DNA of 64,000 nt, taken from assembly GCF_018448905.1 (NCBI RefSeq), contig NZ_RCWA01000018.1:1-64000 (forward strand), read 5' to 3'. Made by a program: the position numbers and the translations under genes. The DNA is from Photorhabdus heterorhabditis. GTDB lineage: Bacteria > Pseudomonadota > Gammaproteobacteria > Enterobacterales > Enterobacteriaceae. The number at the start of each line of letters is the position of its first letter. Position 1 is the first letter of the stretch. The notes below the pieces were generated by a model that was not told the DNA's origin, made no database searches, and saw only the letters and a program-made list of their open reading frames with translations. Shown here one piece after another: positions 1-10,149 of this stretch.

Positions 1-3000
1 CGGTATCGCGACTTAAGTTCGCGATATCCTGCGTCTGGTGCGCTTTGTCCCGGATAATCAGGTTGCCGTCACTGACGGCGGCGTGCGTGGTGGTGCTGTC
101 ATGGCCCTGGTTATTGGAACCGCTCAGCCCATTGACCGCCAGATTATTCAGGACCTGACCGGCGGTCGGTTTACCAAGGCTGACGCCCGCACTCTGCTGC
201 TCGACAGTAAAGTCCGCTTGATTTTGAATGTCCTTGAAGCCCAGCGTCCCGGTGTTCAGGGTGTTTTTGGCTTTGTCGGCTTGACTCGCTATCACCGCGC
301 CGTCCAGTTGGGTATGGTCACCGACGTTAACCTGATAGCCGCCTTTGCCGGCAAACAGCCCGGTCTGCTCCTGCACGCTGTCATAGTTGCTGTGCAGTTT
401 ATTGCGGCTGGCATTGAGGCTCGCTGTGCCGTTGGTGAGGGGGCCTGAGGTGGCACTGACGCCCGCGCTGGCATTCTGTTGTTTGCTGTCATAACGCTGG
501 CTGTTCTGCTCGCTGCTTAATGTCAAATGACGTTTCACGTCGGCGGTAATCTGCTCGCCGCTGACTTGTGCCCCTTTTAGCGTGGTGTCCCGGCCACTGT
601 TCAGCCCGACGGTCTGTCCCGCCTGTAACGTGGTGTTAGTGTGACTGACGCCGTTGCCGTTTTCACGGCCGTTGCCCCGACTGACATTGGCCGAGACGTT
701 CAGACCGGTGCCTCCCGGTCCCGCAGTCAGGCCCACGCCCAGAGAGCTGCCGTGGCTGCTGTTTTTGCCGGCAGTCTGTTCGGTGTTCTGGCTGGAGGAG
801 AGCTGAATATCCCGGCTGGCATTGAGTTGCAGGTCTTTACCCGCCTGTAGCTGGCTGCCCTGAATACGAATATCGCCATTCTGGCCTGATGCGCCTTTGC
901 CATCCCCTTTGGCGGTTATATTGAGGTTATCCCCGGCAGCGAGATGGCTGCCCTGTTGAGTGGTCTGGCGGTGCTGCTGTTCTGAACGGGAAGACTGGCG
1001 ACCGTAGGACAGGCTAATCCCGGCCAGATTATTATTGCCTTTTTCGTCACTGCCCTGAGCCTCCGCCAGTCGGCCTGCCTGCACCGCTTGCACTCCACTG
1101 AGGGCAGCTTTAGTGTTTTGCAGGGCTTTCACTCGAGGGTCACTTTCATTGCGGGCGGCTCTGGCGGTTTGCACCGCGCTGTTGACGGCACCCCCGGCGG
1201 TACCACTTAGCGCCACGGTTAAGCCGCTCTGTTTCTGTTCGGTTTTTGTCGTGGTGTGATTGCGGTTTTCCGCACTGGTGATATCGACCTGTTGACCGGT
1301 CAGCGTCAGGTCTTTACCGGCAATCACCTCACTGCCGTGAACCCGGAGCTGTTCACCGGCATTGAGGGTGACGTTGCCCTGACTGCTGCCAACTGTGCTG
1401 CCTTTGCTAAGCTGGCGGTCACTGTCGGTGGTAACTTTCTGGCTGGCTTTACCAACGGTAAAACCAATGCCGCCGGTCCCCATCAGGCCGGATTTTTTCT
1501 CCTGCCGCAAATGGGTTTCATCGTGCGCTTCCGCAGCGGTGGTAACAGTGAGCTGATGACCGGCGTCCAGGCTGACATCTTGCGTGCCCGCAACATTACT
1601 GCCGCGGATATTGAGGTTTTTTCCGGCCTGGAGATTCACTTTATCGCCACTGAATGTGGTACTGAGTACCTGCCGGTCATGCACTTCATCGTGGGTTTCC
1701 ACTGACGATTTCGACAGCCAGCCTTTGCTGGTTTGCTTGCTGTGCTCCACTAAGTCGGATGAGGCTGTACCGGTGGTCAGCGTCAGGGTATTTCCGGCCT
1801 GCGCCGTCAGGTGTTGACCGGCGTTGACATGGGCGGCAGTGGCGTTCACGTCATGCCCGGCTTGCAGGGTCACCTCACCGGTGCCGGTTATCTGGCTGCC
1901 AATATCCTGTTGTTGGGTCAGATGGCGAGTGTTATCTTTCCCCCAATTCCCCTGCTCTGTGCGGCGCGTACTTAAGGTGTCCAGCGTCAGGTCATGGCCT
2001 GCGGTTATCTCGGTGTGGCCGTCTTTACCGGCATTCTTGACGTCACTGGCGGTTAATTGCACATTGTTGATAGCGCTCAGCGATAAGGTACCGTTATCGT
2101 TCTGCACATAGATGCCCGCCGGACGGTCCAGCCAGCGGTTAGCTTCATCCCCGCGTACGGTCGAGGCGCTGGTGATATCGCGGCCTTTCAGCGTCACCCG
2201 GTCATCCCCCTGAATCTGGCCGCCGCGATTGGTGAGCGTTTGTTGGGCCGTTAAATCCACTTTGCCGCCGCGAATAAAGCCGTGGTTGGTCAGGTTGTTG
2301 GCCGTCAGTTGAGTGACATCACGCCCGCTGACCGTGCCGCGGTTGGTGATATCGCCCTGACTGTTAAGCGCCACGGTATTGCCGGCGAGGAGGGCGCCGT
2401 CACCGCGCAGGTCACCGGATTTCACCCGGGCGTACACCTGCGGCACCGTCACCACCTCGGTAGTGCCGTCCGGCAGCGTGACCGTCTGGTTGGTCAGCCA
2501 GATAATGTCCGAGGTCAGCAACGCCATCTGCGCCGGACTCAGGGCGACGCCGGGGGTGAGCTGCTGTTCCCTGCCGAAAGCCACCCCGGCATCCATCAGC
2601 GCTTTAAACTGGGCTTCATCGTTATTGTAGCCCGGCAGATAGCGCTGGCCGGTCAGCTGGGTAATCTGCTCCCGCACCAAACGTTGTTCATAAAACCCAT
2701 CTCCTAACCGTTTGTGGACCAGCGCCGGGTCATGCGTTAATTGTTGCCGCATATAGTCCGAGCCCAGCCACTGTTTGTACTGGGTAAATTTCGGGTCGGT
2801 CTCCACCAGATAGTGGCTGTCACTGCCCGGTTGCACGGTATACAGGCTGTTATTCGGCAAACGCGTATCGGGCGTCACCACGCGTATCACCGGATCGACT
2901 GTTTGCCCTTTGACGGTCTCCGGGGGCAATACCAGTGGCTGATTTTTGATACCGTTCACCGGTGTGACCGTCGTGGGGGCAGAATGTATCTGACCGGTCT

Positions 3001-6000
3001 GTCGGTCTGTAATCGTGATATCGGTGCCCTGTGGACGGGTATGCGCCTGCCAGGCCAGGGTTTTCAGGTCGATGGTTTCTATTACGGGGGCCGGGTCATA
3101 ATTGCTGCGGCTTTTCCCCTGCGAGGTTTTGGTGCCACCGAACCCGAACTTTTTCTTTTTGGTTTTTTTAGCATACCAGTGGGTCTGACTGCCCGTATCG
3201 GTGGTAATCCGTTCTCCCTGAGTAGCGATATTGTGCAGTTCGCCAATTTCACCACCGAGCGTGCCGCCAGCGACAATCTGGCTGTCGTGATTAGTGACCT
3301 GCGCACTGTTGAGCGTGATATTGCCCCCGGCCAGAATTTTACCGGGGTCACTCTGTTTAACCTGAGTTTCCTTGACGGTCCGGGTGTACTGATATTCGTA
3401 AAAGTCATTACTGCGGCTGCCATCCGGCATGATAGCATCGTGCACTTTGTATTTATTGTGGTGGGAAGTGTCCACCTGTGACCAGTCATAGCGAGTGGTC
3501 TGGCCGCTTAGTACTGCATCGTGATGCTGAGACTTTTCCGTTTCGACGACCTGAGTGACCAACACGGCGTTGGTGTTGTTAATCTGGTCGGCATTAATCT
3601 TCAAGTGGCGCCCGGCTTCAATCGTCGCCGCGTGGTTATTGAGCTCACGGGCTTGACCGGAGGCCGTCAGGGTATTATCCAACCGGCCGCCGATGCGCAT
3701 GTCGCCCACGCTGTAAATCTGGGCATGGTCACTGTTGTTCAGTGTTCCGGTGCCGATATCCAGCCGGTCACGCGCCGCAATCACGGCGGCTTTGCCGTCC
3801 TGAGCGGTGTTATTCAGGGTCCCCGCCTGGAGGACCAGCTGGTCCCCGTAAATGCGCCCGGTGCCGGTGTTGTTCAAAGTGTTGGCCGTGAGATGGGTTA
3901 AGCCGCCGTCAATCAGCCCGGTATTGTTCAGCGTATCGTGAGCCTGGATTTGCGTTTGTTTAGCGCTGATTTCACCGGAGGCGTTATTGGTGAGATGGTG
4001 TGCGTCAAGATGCAGCACCTGACCGGCTTTTATCTGGCGGTCATTGATAAGATTGCCGGTCGTTTTCAGCGTCAGATTGCCATTAGCCGCGGTGTTGCCG
4101 GTATGGTGAAAATCCTCAGTTAAGGTGACCGCCATATCGCCCTGTGATAACAGTTGGCCGTCACCGCTCAGAGAGTGTGCGTTAATCGTGGTCTGTTCCC
4201 CGGCAATCAAGGTACCTTGCCGGTTGTTAATCACCAGATGCGGTTGCTGAGCCTCGCTTTTGAGAGTGAGCTGTTTGCCCGCAGAGACCAGCCCCTGGAT
4301 ATTATTCAAGGTCTGGCGGATGTTCGCTTGCAGATGGTTGGCTGCCCGTAAAGCGCCCTGGGTATTGTCCACCTGTTGGGCGTTGACCGTCAGGTTTTGT
4401 GCTTCCAACCCGTTATCCGTCTGCTTTGTTTCCCGGTTAATCAGGTGAGCGGTGTTCAGGGTCAACTGCTGACCGCCACGGATAAGGCCGCCAGTGTTAT
4501 CGGTTTCGGTCTTAACATTCAACGCGGTGTCGCCCACCGCCTGCACCTGCCCGTGACGATTATCGAGCTGATGAGTGTTCAGGGTTAACGTGTCGGTGGA
4601 TAACAACTTGCCGTCCCGGTTATCGGTCTGCGCCTGTCGAGTGTCGATAACCACCTGTCCGCCTTGAAGATGACCGTGGCGATTGTCCAGCGGGCCGCTG
4701 GTGATGGTCGTCTTGCCCTCACCGAGAATATGGCCCTGCTGGTTATCCAGCAACTGTCCGTCAGTATCCAGAGTCAGGGCATCTGCGGATTGTAAAGTCC
4801 CGTTGCGGTTAGTGAGTTGTCGGCTGTGAATGTCCAGCCCGCCATTGCCGGCTATCTGGCCCTGAGTATTATTAAGCGCGGTGCTGGTCAGCGTGGTATT
4901 GCCGTCCGCCGCGATTATCCCGCCGGTGTTATCGATGTCGCCGGTGCGCAGGGTTAACTGCCCGCCGCTTAACACCCGGCCCGACTGATTGTCCAGCGTG
5001 TCTTTGACTGCCAGTGTCAGCGAGCCTTTTTCGGCGGCCACGATGTTTCCGTGACGATTATCGACGGTCGTTGCTTTAAGGTTCAGGTTGCCGTTGCCCG
5101 CAAGGGTGCCGTGCTGGTTATCCAGCCTCCGGGTGGTGAGGGACAGGGTATCTTTGCCCCGTTGTTGCATCACGCCGCCTTGATGGTTCAGGGTGTCGGC
5201 GTTGAGGGTTATCTGCCCGGCCTGAGTTTCAGCCTGGTTGAGTTGCAGTTCACCGGCCTGTATCGTCAGGGCACCATTGGTCAGTAGTTTGCCCTTATCT
5301 CCCAGCCACCGTTGGGTGTTGAGCGATAATCGCCCCTGACCGGCCAGTTGCACCGTCCCCCGGTTGTTATCGGCCTGATGCGCGGTGAGATGCAGATCCT
5401 TGCCCTGACTGGCAATCGTGCCCTGACGGTTATTAAGCCGGTCAGTGGTGAGGGTCAATGTCCCCTGATTGAACACGGTCCCCTTATGGTTATTCAGGGT
5501 GCGGGTATGGAGCGTCAGTTCACCGCTGCCGGTCTGGTTAATTTTTCCCTGCTGATTGGATAAATCCGGCGTCGTGAGGTGGATTTCCCGCGCCACTAAC
5601 TGGCCGCCGTCGTTGTTAAACTGGCCCGGTGTTTTCGCCGTCAAACGGTCGGCGCTGACGGTAGCGTGAGCGGTACTGATGCCCGATTGACCGGCGGTGA
5701 GTTGAATCTGACCGGCTGCGGTCTGGCTGTCGCTCAGGTCAATCTGTTGGCTGTGGACAGCCAGCGTATCAGTGGCCAGATTTTTGCCATTGGCCTGAAT
5801 GTGCTGCGCGGTCAGGGTCAATGAGCCGGGTCGGGTAGTGTTGCCGTTATCATCCAGCCCCGCAGCCCATATGCTGTCATGGCTGCTGTGTATTGTGCCC
5901 GCGTTGGCGGTGATATCGCCGCGGGCTTCCACCCGGCCCTGATTGCGCAGTGCTCCCCTGGTATGTAAATTCACCGCCGATTGTGACAGCAATTTGCCGG

Positions 6001-7048
6001 TGTTAGTGATATCGGCAGACGAAGTTAATTGTAACGTATCCCGGCTACTGAGGGTGCCGCGGTTCTCTATCCAGCCATCGGCGGTGATATGGACCTCCCC
6101 GGCAGACGCGCCGATATTACCGGCATTATGCACGCCCACCCCCGTTTCGGTGCCTATCAGCCTGATTTTATGGGCATACATGCCGCCCAGCGCCGCCACA
6201 TCCAACGCAAACGCCGGGTGCTTTTCATCGTCAATCGATTTTTTCTCCATTTGCTGATGCGCCGCATCCACAATATTGCGCCCGGTGGTCACTTTCAGGT
6301 CTTGCGCATGTAATTTGGCGTTGATGGCGACGGAGCGGGCGATAATATCGGTGTAACTTTGCTGTGTGCTGTCCATGCCGTGCCCGTCAATCCGCACTTC
6401 CCCCTGATTGACATCAAACCCTTTCAGCCGGCCTCGCTCCATCAGGGCTTGTCCGGTAGTGAGCGTGGTGCGATGTGAGTTAATGAACCCACAACCGTTA
6501 CAGGTGATGCCCGCCGGGTTGGCAATAATCACCTCAGCTTTATGCCCGGCGACTTCAATCCAGCCATTGAGTTGACTGGGGTCACGACTGTTGACTTCGT
6601 TAAGAATAACGCTGGCGTCCCCTTTGGCTAACCACGGATTACCGGCCACCATGCCGCCGAGTTGCGTCTGGGTGGCCTGATGGCTGTTATTGAGGATAAC
6701 TCCCTGTTTATCCACATCAAACTGGCGATAGGTATTGTGGGAAACGCCGTCGGCTCCCGGGGTCTGGATATTGACCTGCGGCGTGCCGTTGGCGCTGCGA
6801 ACGATGGTCGGTTGCTGGCGCCCCGGCGCCTGTCCATCCGCCACAATCGCCGCCTGTGCGGTGAGCGAAATCCCGCCCAAGGCCAGCAACACACTGAAGT
6901 GTAACGCGGTGAGCCGGCAAAGCCGCTGAGCTGATGGCCGCCTTCGGCGGCGTCCGGTTCTTCCCCGTCTGGCCCGCGCTATCTCGGCCACCACCATCCA
7001 CATTTGGCGAGATTGGTTAAAGATAATACGATATAACTGCTTATTCAT
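1..7048 (-). CDS. TpsA: filamentous hemagglutinin/hemolysin-type exoprotein, partial
   Basis: Large two-partner-secretion exoprotein; the reading frame is open from an ATG at 7048 to the left window edge, about 2349 codons, so the C-terminus is missing. The start is backed by GGAG eight bases upstream. The N-terminus is an extended signal peptide: MNKQLYRIIFNQ, then WMVVAE, an Arg-rich stretch, and a hydrophobic core ending LTAQA near residue 66. The secretion (TPS) domain follows, with NPAGITCNGCGF near residue 176, the family's NPNGI/cysteine-pair motif with Ala replacing the second Asn. The rest is repeated LNN-, DNR- and LTL-rich beta-helix sequence. It lies 48 bases after its transporter gene in the same direction. 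Members can be hemolysins, adhesins or contact-dependent toxins; the deciding C-terminus is outside the window. Confidence 0.93.
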   Translation of the reverse strand, partial: MNKQLYRIIFNQSRQMWMVVAEIARARRGRTGRRRRRPSAQRLCRLTALHFSVLLALGGISLTAQAAIVADGQAPGRQQPTIVRSANGTPQVNIQTPGADGVSHNTYRQFDVDKQGVILNNSHQATQTQLGGMVAGNPWLAKGDASVILNEVNSRDPSQLNGWIEVAGHKAEVIIANPAGITCNGCGFINSHRTTLTTGQALMERGRLKGFDVNQGEVRIDGHGMDSTQQSYTDIIARSVAINAKLHAQDLKVTTGRNIVDAAHQQMEKKSIDDEKHPAFALDVAALGGMYAHKIRLIGTETGVGVHNAGNIGASAGEVHITADGWIENRGTLSSRDTLQLTSSADITNTGKLLSQSAVNLHTRGALRNQGRVEARGDITANAGTIHSSHDSIWAAGLDDNGNTTRPGSLTLTAQHIQANGKNLATDTLAVHSQQIDLSDSQTAAGQIQLTAGQSGISTAHATVSADRLTAKTPGQFNNDGGQLVAREIHLTTPDLSNQQGKINQTGSGELTLHTRTLNNHKGTVFNQGTLTLTTDRLNNRQGTIASQGKDLHLTAHQADNNRGTVQLAGQGRLSLNTQRWLGDKGKLLTNGALTIQAGELQLNQAETQAGQITLNADTLNHQGGVMQQRGKDTLSLTTRRLDNQHGTLAGNGNLNLKATTVDNRHGNIVAAEKGSLTLAVKDTLDNQSGRVLSGGQLTLRTGDIDNTGGIIAADGNTTLTSTALNNTQGQIAGNGGLDIHSRQLTNRNGTLQSADALTLDTDGQLLDNQQGHILGEGKTTITSGPLDNRHGHLQGGQVVIDTRQAQTDNRDGKLLSTDTLTLNTHQLDNRHGQVQAVGDTALNVKTETDNTGGLIRGGQQLTLNTAHLINRETKQTDNGLEAQNLTVNAQQVDNTQGALRAANHLQANIRQTLNNIQGLVSAGKQLTLKSEAQQPHLVINNRQGTLIAGEQTTINAHSLSGDGQLLSQGDMAVTLTEDFHHTGNTAANGNLTLKTTGNLINDRQIKAGQVLHLDAHHLTNNASGEISAKQTQIQAHDTLNNTGLIDGGLTHLTANTLNNTGTGRIYGDQLVLQAGTLNNTAQDGKAAVIAARDRLDIGTGTLNNSDHAQIYSVGDMRIGGRLDNTLTASGQARELNNHAATIEAGRHLKINADQINNTNAVLVTQVVETEKSQHHDAVLSGQTTRYDWSQVDTSHHNKYKVHDAIMPDGSRSNDFYEYQYTRTVKETQVKQSDPGKILAGGNITLNSAQVTNHDSQIVAGGTLGGEIGELHNIATQGERITTDTGSQTHWYAKKTKKKKFGFGGTKTSQGKSRSNYDPAPVIETIDLKTLAWQAHTRPQGTDITITDRQTGQIHSAPTTVTPVNGIKNQPLVLPPETVKGQTVDPVIRVVTPDTRLPNNSLYTVQPGSDSHYLVETDPKFTQYKQWLGSDYMRQQLTHDPALVHKRLGDGFYEQRLVREQITQLTGQRYLPGYNNDEAQFKALMDAGVAFGREQQLTPGVALSPAQMALLTSDIIWLTNQTVTLPDGTTEVVTVPQVYARVKSGDLRGDGALLAGNTVALNSQGDITNRGTVSGRDVTQLTANNLTNHGFIRGGKVDLTAQQTLTNRGGQIQGDDRVTLKGRDITSASTVRGDEANRWLDRPAGIYVQNDNGTLSLSAINNVQLTASDVKNAGKDGHTEITAGHDLTLDTLSTRRTEQGNWGKDNTRHLTQQQDIGSQITGTGEVTLQAGHDVNATAAHVNAGQHLTAQAGNTLTLTTGTASSDLVEHSKQTSKGWLSKSSVETHDEVHDRQVLSTTFSGDKVNLQAGKNLNIRGSNVAGTQDVSLDAGHQLTVTTAAEAHDETHLRQEKKSGLMGTGGIGFTVGKASQKVTTDSDRQLSKGSTVGSSQGNVTLNAGEQLRVHGSEVIAGKDLTLTGQQVDITSAENRNHTTTKTEQKQSGLTVALSGTAGGAVNSAVQTARAARNESDPRVKALQNTKAALSGVQAVQAGRLAEAQGSDEKGNNNLAGISLSYGRQSSRSEQQHRQTTQQGSHLAAGDNLNITAKGDGKGASGQNGDIRIQGSQLQAGKDLQLNASRDIQLSSSQNTEQTAGKNSSHGSSLGVGLTAGPGGTGLNVSANVSRGNGRENGNGVSHTNTTLQAGQTVGLNSGRDTTLKGAQVSGEQITADVKRHLTLSSEQNSQRYDSKQQNASAGVSATSGPLTNGTASLNASRNKLHSNYDSVQEQTGLFAGKGGYQVNVGDHTQLDGAVIASQADKAKNTLNTGTLGFKDIQNQADFTVEQQSAGVSLGKPTAGQVLNNLAVNGLSGSNNQGHDSTTTHAAVSDGNLIIRDKAHQTQDIANLSRDT

Positions 7049-7096
7049 AACGTTTACTCCACACAACACTACCCACTGGCAGTTTTGCTATTTGAA

Positions 7097-8761
7097 TTAA
7101 TACTGCCAATACAGGTTAAATCCGGCTGTGACGGGGGAGGTTTGGAAGCCGGCGGGTTTGGACAACGGGACGCCGACAAACAGGTCGTAGCTCACCCCTT
7201 TCAGGCTGCCGCGCCAGCCCAGGGCGCTCCCTGCCAGGTGTTTTCCGAGCAGCGCGTCGCTGCCCCGGCCGCCCACTTCGCCGTAATCCATTGCCAGATA
7301 CAGCGACTGCCCTTTCAGCGGGGTTTGCCAGTCCAGTTCGTTGCGGCTGTACCAACCCCGATCAGCGGATAAGGTCAACTCGCCATCAAAGCCGCGCACC
7401 GTCCAGCGGCCACCGATTGAAAATCGATCCTGGGGCGTCAATGAGCTGGCGCTTATCTGACGCAAATATTGGGTCTGATAAGAAAAAGGCTGAGAAAACA
7501 GCGTGAACGGCCCGGCAAGCGTCGCTGAGAACTGGGTGATTTTAGGCAAAGCGGTTCCTTCATTGCGGTACTCTTCCGGTGCCGGTTGTGCGCCAAACCA
7601 GCGCATGCCCTGTTGGTAAGTCACCCGGGTATCCAGCGTCGCGCTGCCGATAAAGTGATGATGGGACAGCCCCAGCTTCCAGCCCGCGGTTTCCCGGCGC
7701 TGAACATCAATTTCAGTGTTATCAATAAAATTGCGCGACGCCCGACGATAAATTTCACCGTTAAGCAGGGTTTTCTGATCAGCGTTACGATGCAGCACCC
7801 GGCTAAGCTGGACCGCCAGGTTTTGGCTTTTGCCCCGGTATTGGATCGCTTGATTCAGCCCGGCTATCGTCTGGGTATAATCGTAATGACTGGCTGTCAC
7901 GCTCGCCATCCAGTAGCCGAAGGGCAAAGAGTAATAGAGCGTGTCGTTTTGGCTGCCTTTCCCGGCAGATGAATGAATATCGCGCCCACCGGAGAAATAG
8001 AACAGGTCGCTGAGCGCCAGGGGGTTATCCAGAAAAAAGGTGAGTCCGCCCTGATAACGCCCGGTGCTTTTCGAGCCGGTATCATCCAGATACGTGGCGA
8101 TCCGCCAGTGCCGGGACTGACGCCAGTCCAGCATAATATCGCTTTCCCCCGGCTGTTCTGCCGGAACAATGTTCATATCCGCCTGCACGGTCGGGAAACG
8201 TTGCAAATTTTCCAGTCCCTGCTCAATATCCCGTAAATCCAGTAATTTTCCTTCACGCGCGGGAAAGGGAGTTATCCGCTGGATATATTTCCCGCTGTCA
8301 GGGGTATAGCGGATATGCCGGATTTTTCCCGGTACCATCACCAGTTTTAGCGTTTGGGTATGCAGATCCTGGGGAGAAACCAGAACCCGGCTGGTGACAT
8401 AGCCGTGATTAATGAGCTGATCCTGCAATTGGGTTATTAACCGGCTAATGCCTTTATCGCCCAGGCAATGGTTTTCGCCCTGTTGAGCGACACGCCGGAA
8501 CGGTAACCAGTGCGGGAAATTTTCGGTGCCTGCCAGTCTGACGTGGGTAATAGGAAAACACGGGGTTTCCACCGGAAAGACGGATGACGCCCCCGTTTCC
8601 GGTACCGACAGGTGAACCTCCGCAGGCGGCGGGGCTAATTGCGCCTCCAGGGCTTGCTGGCGGGCCTGTTGATGAATGAGTTGTTGATCTGCGATGTCTG
8701 CGGCTTGACTGCCTGAAACTGCGCTACAAAAAACCGTGAATACTAAAATACTGCTTTTCAT
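7097..8761 (-). CDS. TpsB: two-partner secretion outer-membrane transporter (ShlB/FhaC/HecB family)
   Basis: This 554-residue protein should form the outer-membrane pore that exports the adjacent TpsA. It starts with a signal peptide (MKSSILVFTVFCSAVSGSQA), then a Gln/Ala-rich linker, POTRA-type periplasmic domains over roughly residues 70-220, and a C-terminal 16-strand barrel ending in aromatic residues (LYWQY). The segment GGRWTVRGFDG near residue 440 matches the conserved VRGF/Y tip of the L6 loop inside Omp85/TpsB barrels. The length is normal for the family. It is the first gene of a tpsB-tpsA operon. A good CRP-type palindrome lies about 260 bases upstream. The upstream SD is weak. Confidence 0.93.
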   Translation of the reverse strand: MKSSILVFTVFCSAVSGSQAADIADQQLIHQQARQQALEAQLAPPPAEVHLSVPETGASSVFPVETPCFPITHVRLAGTENFPHWLPFRRVAQQGENHCLGDKGISRLITQLQDQLINHGYVTSRVLVSPQDLHTQTLKLVMVPGKIRHIRYTPDSGKYIQRITPFPAREGKLLDLRDIEQGLENLQRFPTVQADMNIVPAEQPGESDIMLDWRQSRHWRIATYLDDTGSKSTGRYQGGLTFFLDNPLALSDLFYFSGGRDIHSSAGKGSQNDTLYYSLPFGYWMASVTASHYDYTQTIAGLNQAIQYRGKSQNLAVQLSRVLHRNADQKTLLNGEIYRRASRNFIDNTEIDVQRRETAGWKLGLSHHHFIGSATLDTRVTYQQGMRWFGAQPAPEEYRNEGTALPKITQFSATLAGPFTLFSQPFSYQTQYLRQISASSLTPQDRFSIGGRWTVRGFDGELTLSADRGWYSRNELDWQTPLKGQSLYLAMDYGEVGGRGSDALLGKHLAGSALGWRGSLKGVSYDLFVGVPLSKPAGFQTSPVTAGFNLYWQY

Positions 8762-9021
8762 TGTTGCTTAATTCCACAAATTTGAAGCGGTATTAACCCT
8801 AAATTTCACTTAGCGATCAATGTTTGTGGTTGATTATCACTTAGGAAATTAAAAACAGGGATTAGGCTAAGATAGCAGCAAAAACAAGGCGTTATATTTT
8901 AGTGCAAAAAATAGACGCAGGTTATTATGATGTGACAAATCGTATAAAAAATAGATTAATATTAATCATTTAATAATCAATAGTAATGATTTCAAATTAA
9001 TTTTATTTTTTTGTTTTATTT

Positions 9022-9037
9022 TGTGATGTGCATCACA
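9022..9037. promoter_or_regulatory. Candidate CRP-binding site upstream of tpsBA
   Basis: The 16-mer TGTGATGTGCATCACA is a perfect match to TGTGA-N6-TCACA and fully symmetric. It lies about 260 bases upstream of the tpsB start codon. Seen in sequence; the regulatory role is inferred. The distance is long for a direct class I/II site unless the leader is long. Confidence 0.55.
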
Positions 9038-9512
9038 AAATAATGTCTCATTTCTGGAAAAAATCACTTGCAAAAAGCAGATTTTCGTTATTACACGAAC
9101 AGGTAAAAACCTTTCCCTCTGTCTGACGATGCTGAGGCGATATCATGGCAATTGCGTTGCTCTGATGGTTAAAACGTTGTGTGCTGTACGTTCTTTTACT
9201 TGTTATTCACCTGAGACTATTATCTGAAATCATACGTTAGCAATATACGTAGCAACGATTGGAAAAAGTGAATCAATTTATATCCTCTACTTCGCCCTCC
9301 TAGGGAGATAAGTCAACAGTGAAAAAAGTGTAGCGATATTATGTAAAGTTATTTATAAAATCATTAACTGATGGAAATATAGCTGTTTTTACTATTCACT
9401 ATTTCAATACAAATATATAATTAAATAATAATCTTAAATCCCCATTAATTTTCCTTAGTTTTATTATATTATAATAACACCCATATACCATTTATATTAA
9501 CAATTGCATTAT

Positions 9513-9647
9513 GAATTAATTTTCCAATATTTCCCAGGGAGCATAGAACTTTCAGATATAACAGGGCACGTTATAAATAAATTTAATAATCGTCCACATA
9601 AGATATTTCAGAATAAAACACCCAATGAATTATTTTCAAATAAATAA
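9513..9647 (+). pseudogene. IS30-family transposase, 3' remnant
   Basis: Translating the plus strand here gives a short open stretch with Q-Y-F-P-G, then NNRPHKIFQNKTPNELF and a stop. This resembles the end of IS30-type transposases, where a QYFPKGT stretch is followed by N-RPRK-L-KTPNEVF. No start codon, catalytic DDE core or clear terminal repeats were found, so it is a fragment. Identification rests on motif memory only. Confidence 0.5.
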
Positions 9648-10149
9648 AGTTCACTTATCGTATAGATAAAATCATTCTCACTTATTATGTGAATGCACAA
9701 ACATTAAATAAAAACAATCAACTAAATGCAATCTTTACGCAAAAACATATACCATTCATGTACAAACAAAAAAAGCACCCATTAAGCTCCCGATAACTTA
9801 CTGCAACCCTTTAATTTTAATTAATTCCTGCTCAAGACTGGAATTAAGGGTAATTTTATTTTTTGACAGGAATAAGTAAAATCATAAAGTTATAGGAAAT
9901 AAAAACCATGTGAATATGTATTACCAATAATGCCAAGTGAAATAGTGTGATCTTCACCTGGCAGAGGACACTCCACAACTCCCCCATTAATACAAGCAAT
10001 TAAACATAAATACCCGCTAAAGAGAATCCTAGTCATACATTAGAAATTTTTTTAATCATATAATTAACCTGTTTGATATTATAAGTAAATAATAACATTG
10101 TCAGCTGTGGTTGATTTCAACTCTCGATGATTTACTTTAAGAATACTAT

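Larger units (their letters stand above)
8762..10149. other. AT-rich intergenic region upstream of tpsB
   Basis: About 1.4 kb with no intact gene. I see a CRP-type palindrome at 9022-9037 and the 3' remnant of an IS30-type transposase at 9513-9647. Nothing else recognisable was found in the rest. Part of it must be the tpsBA promoter region. Confidence 0.6.

Noticed and set aside
38-6313. Many plus-strand open frames of 60-246 codons
   Set aside because: All lie antisense to the continuous tpsA frame, which is GC-richer and lacks stops on the opposite strand; none has an SD or family resemblance.
7085-8236. Plus-strand frames across the tpsB gene
   Set aside because: Shadows of the TpsB reading frame on the minus strand.
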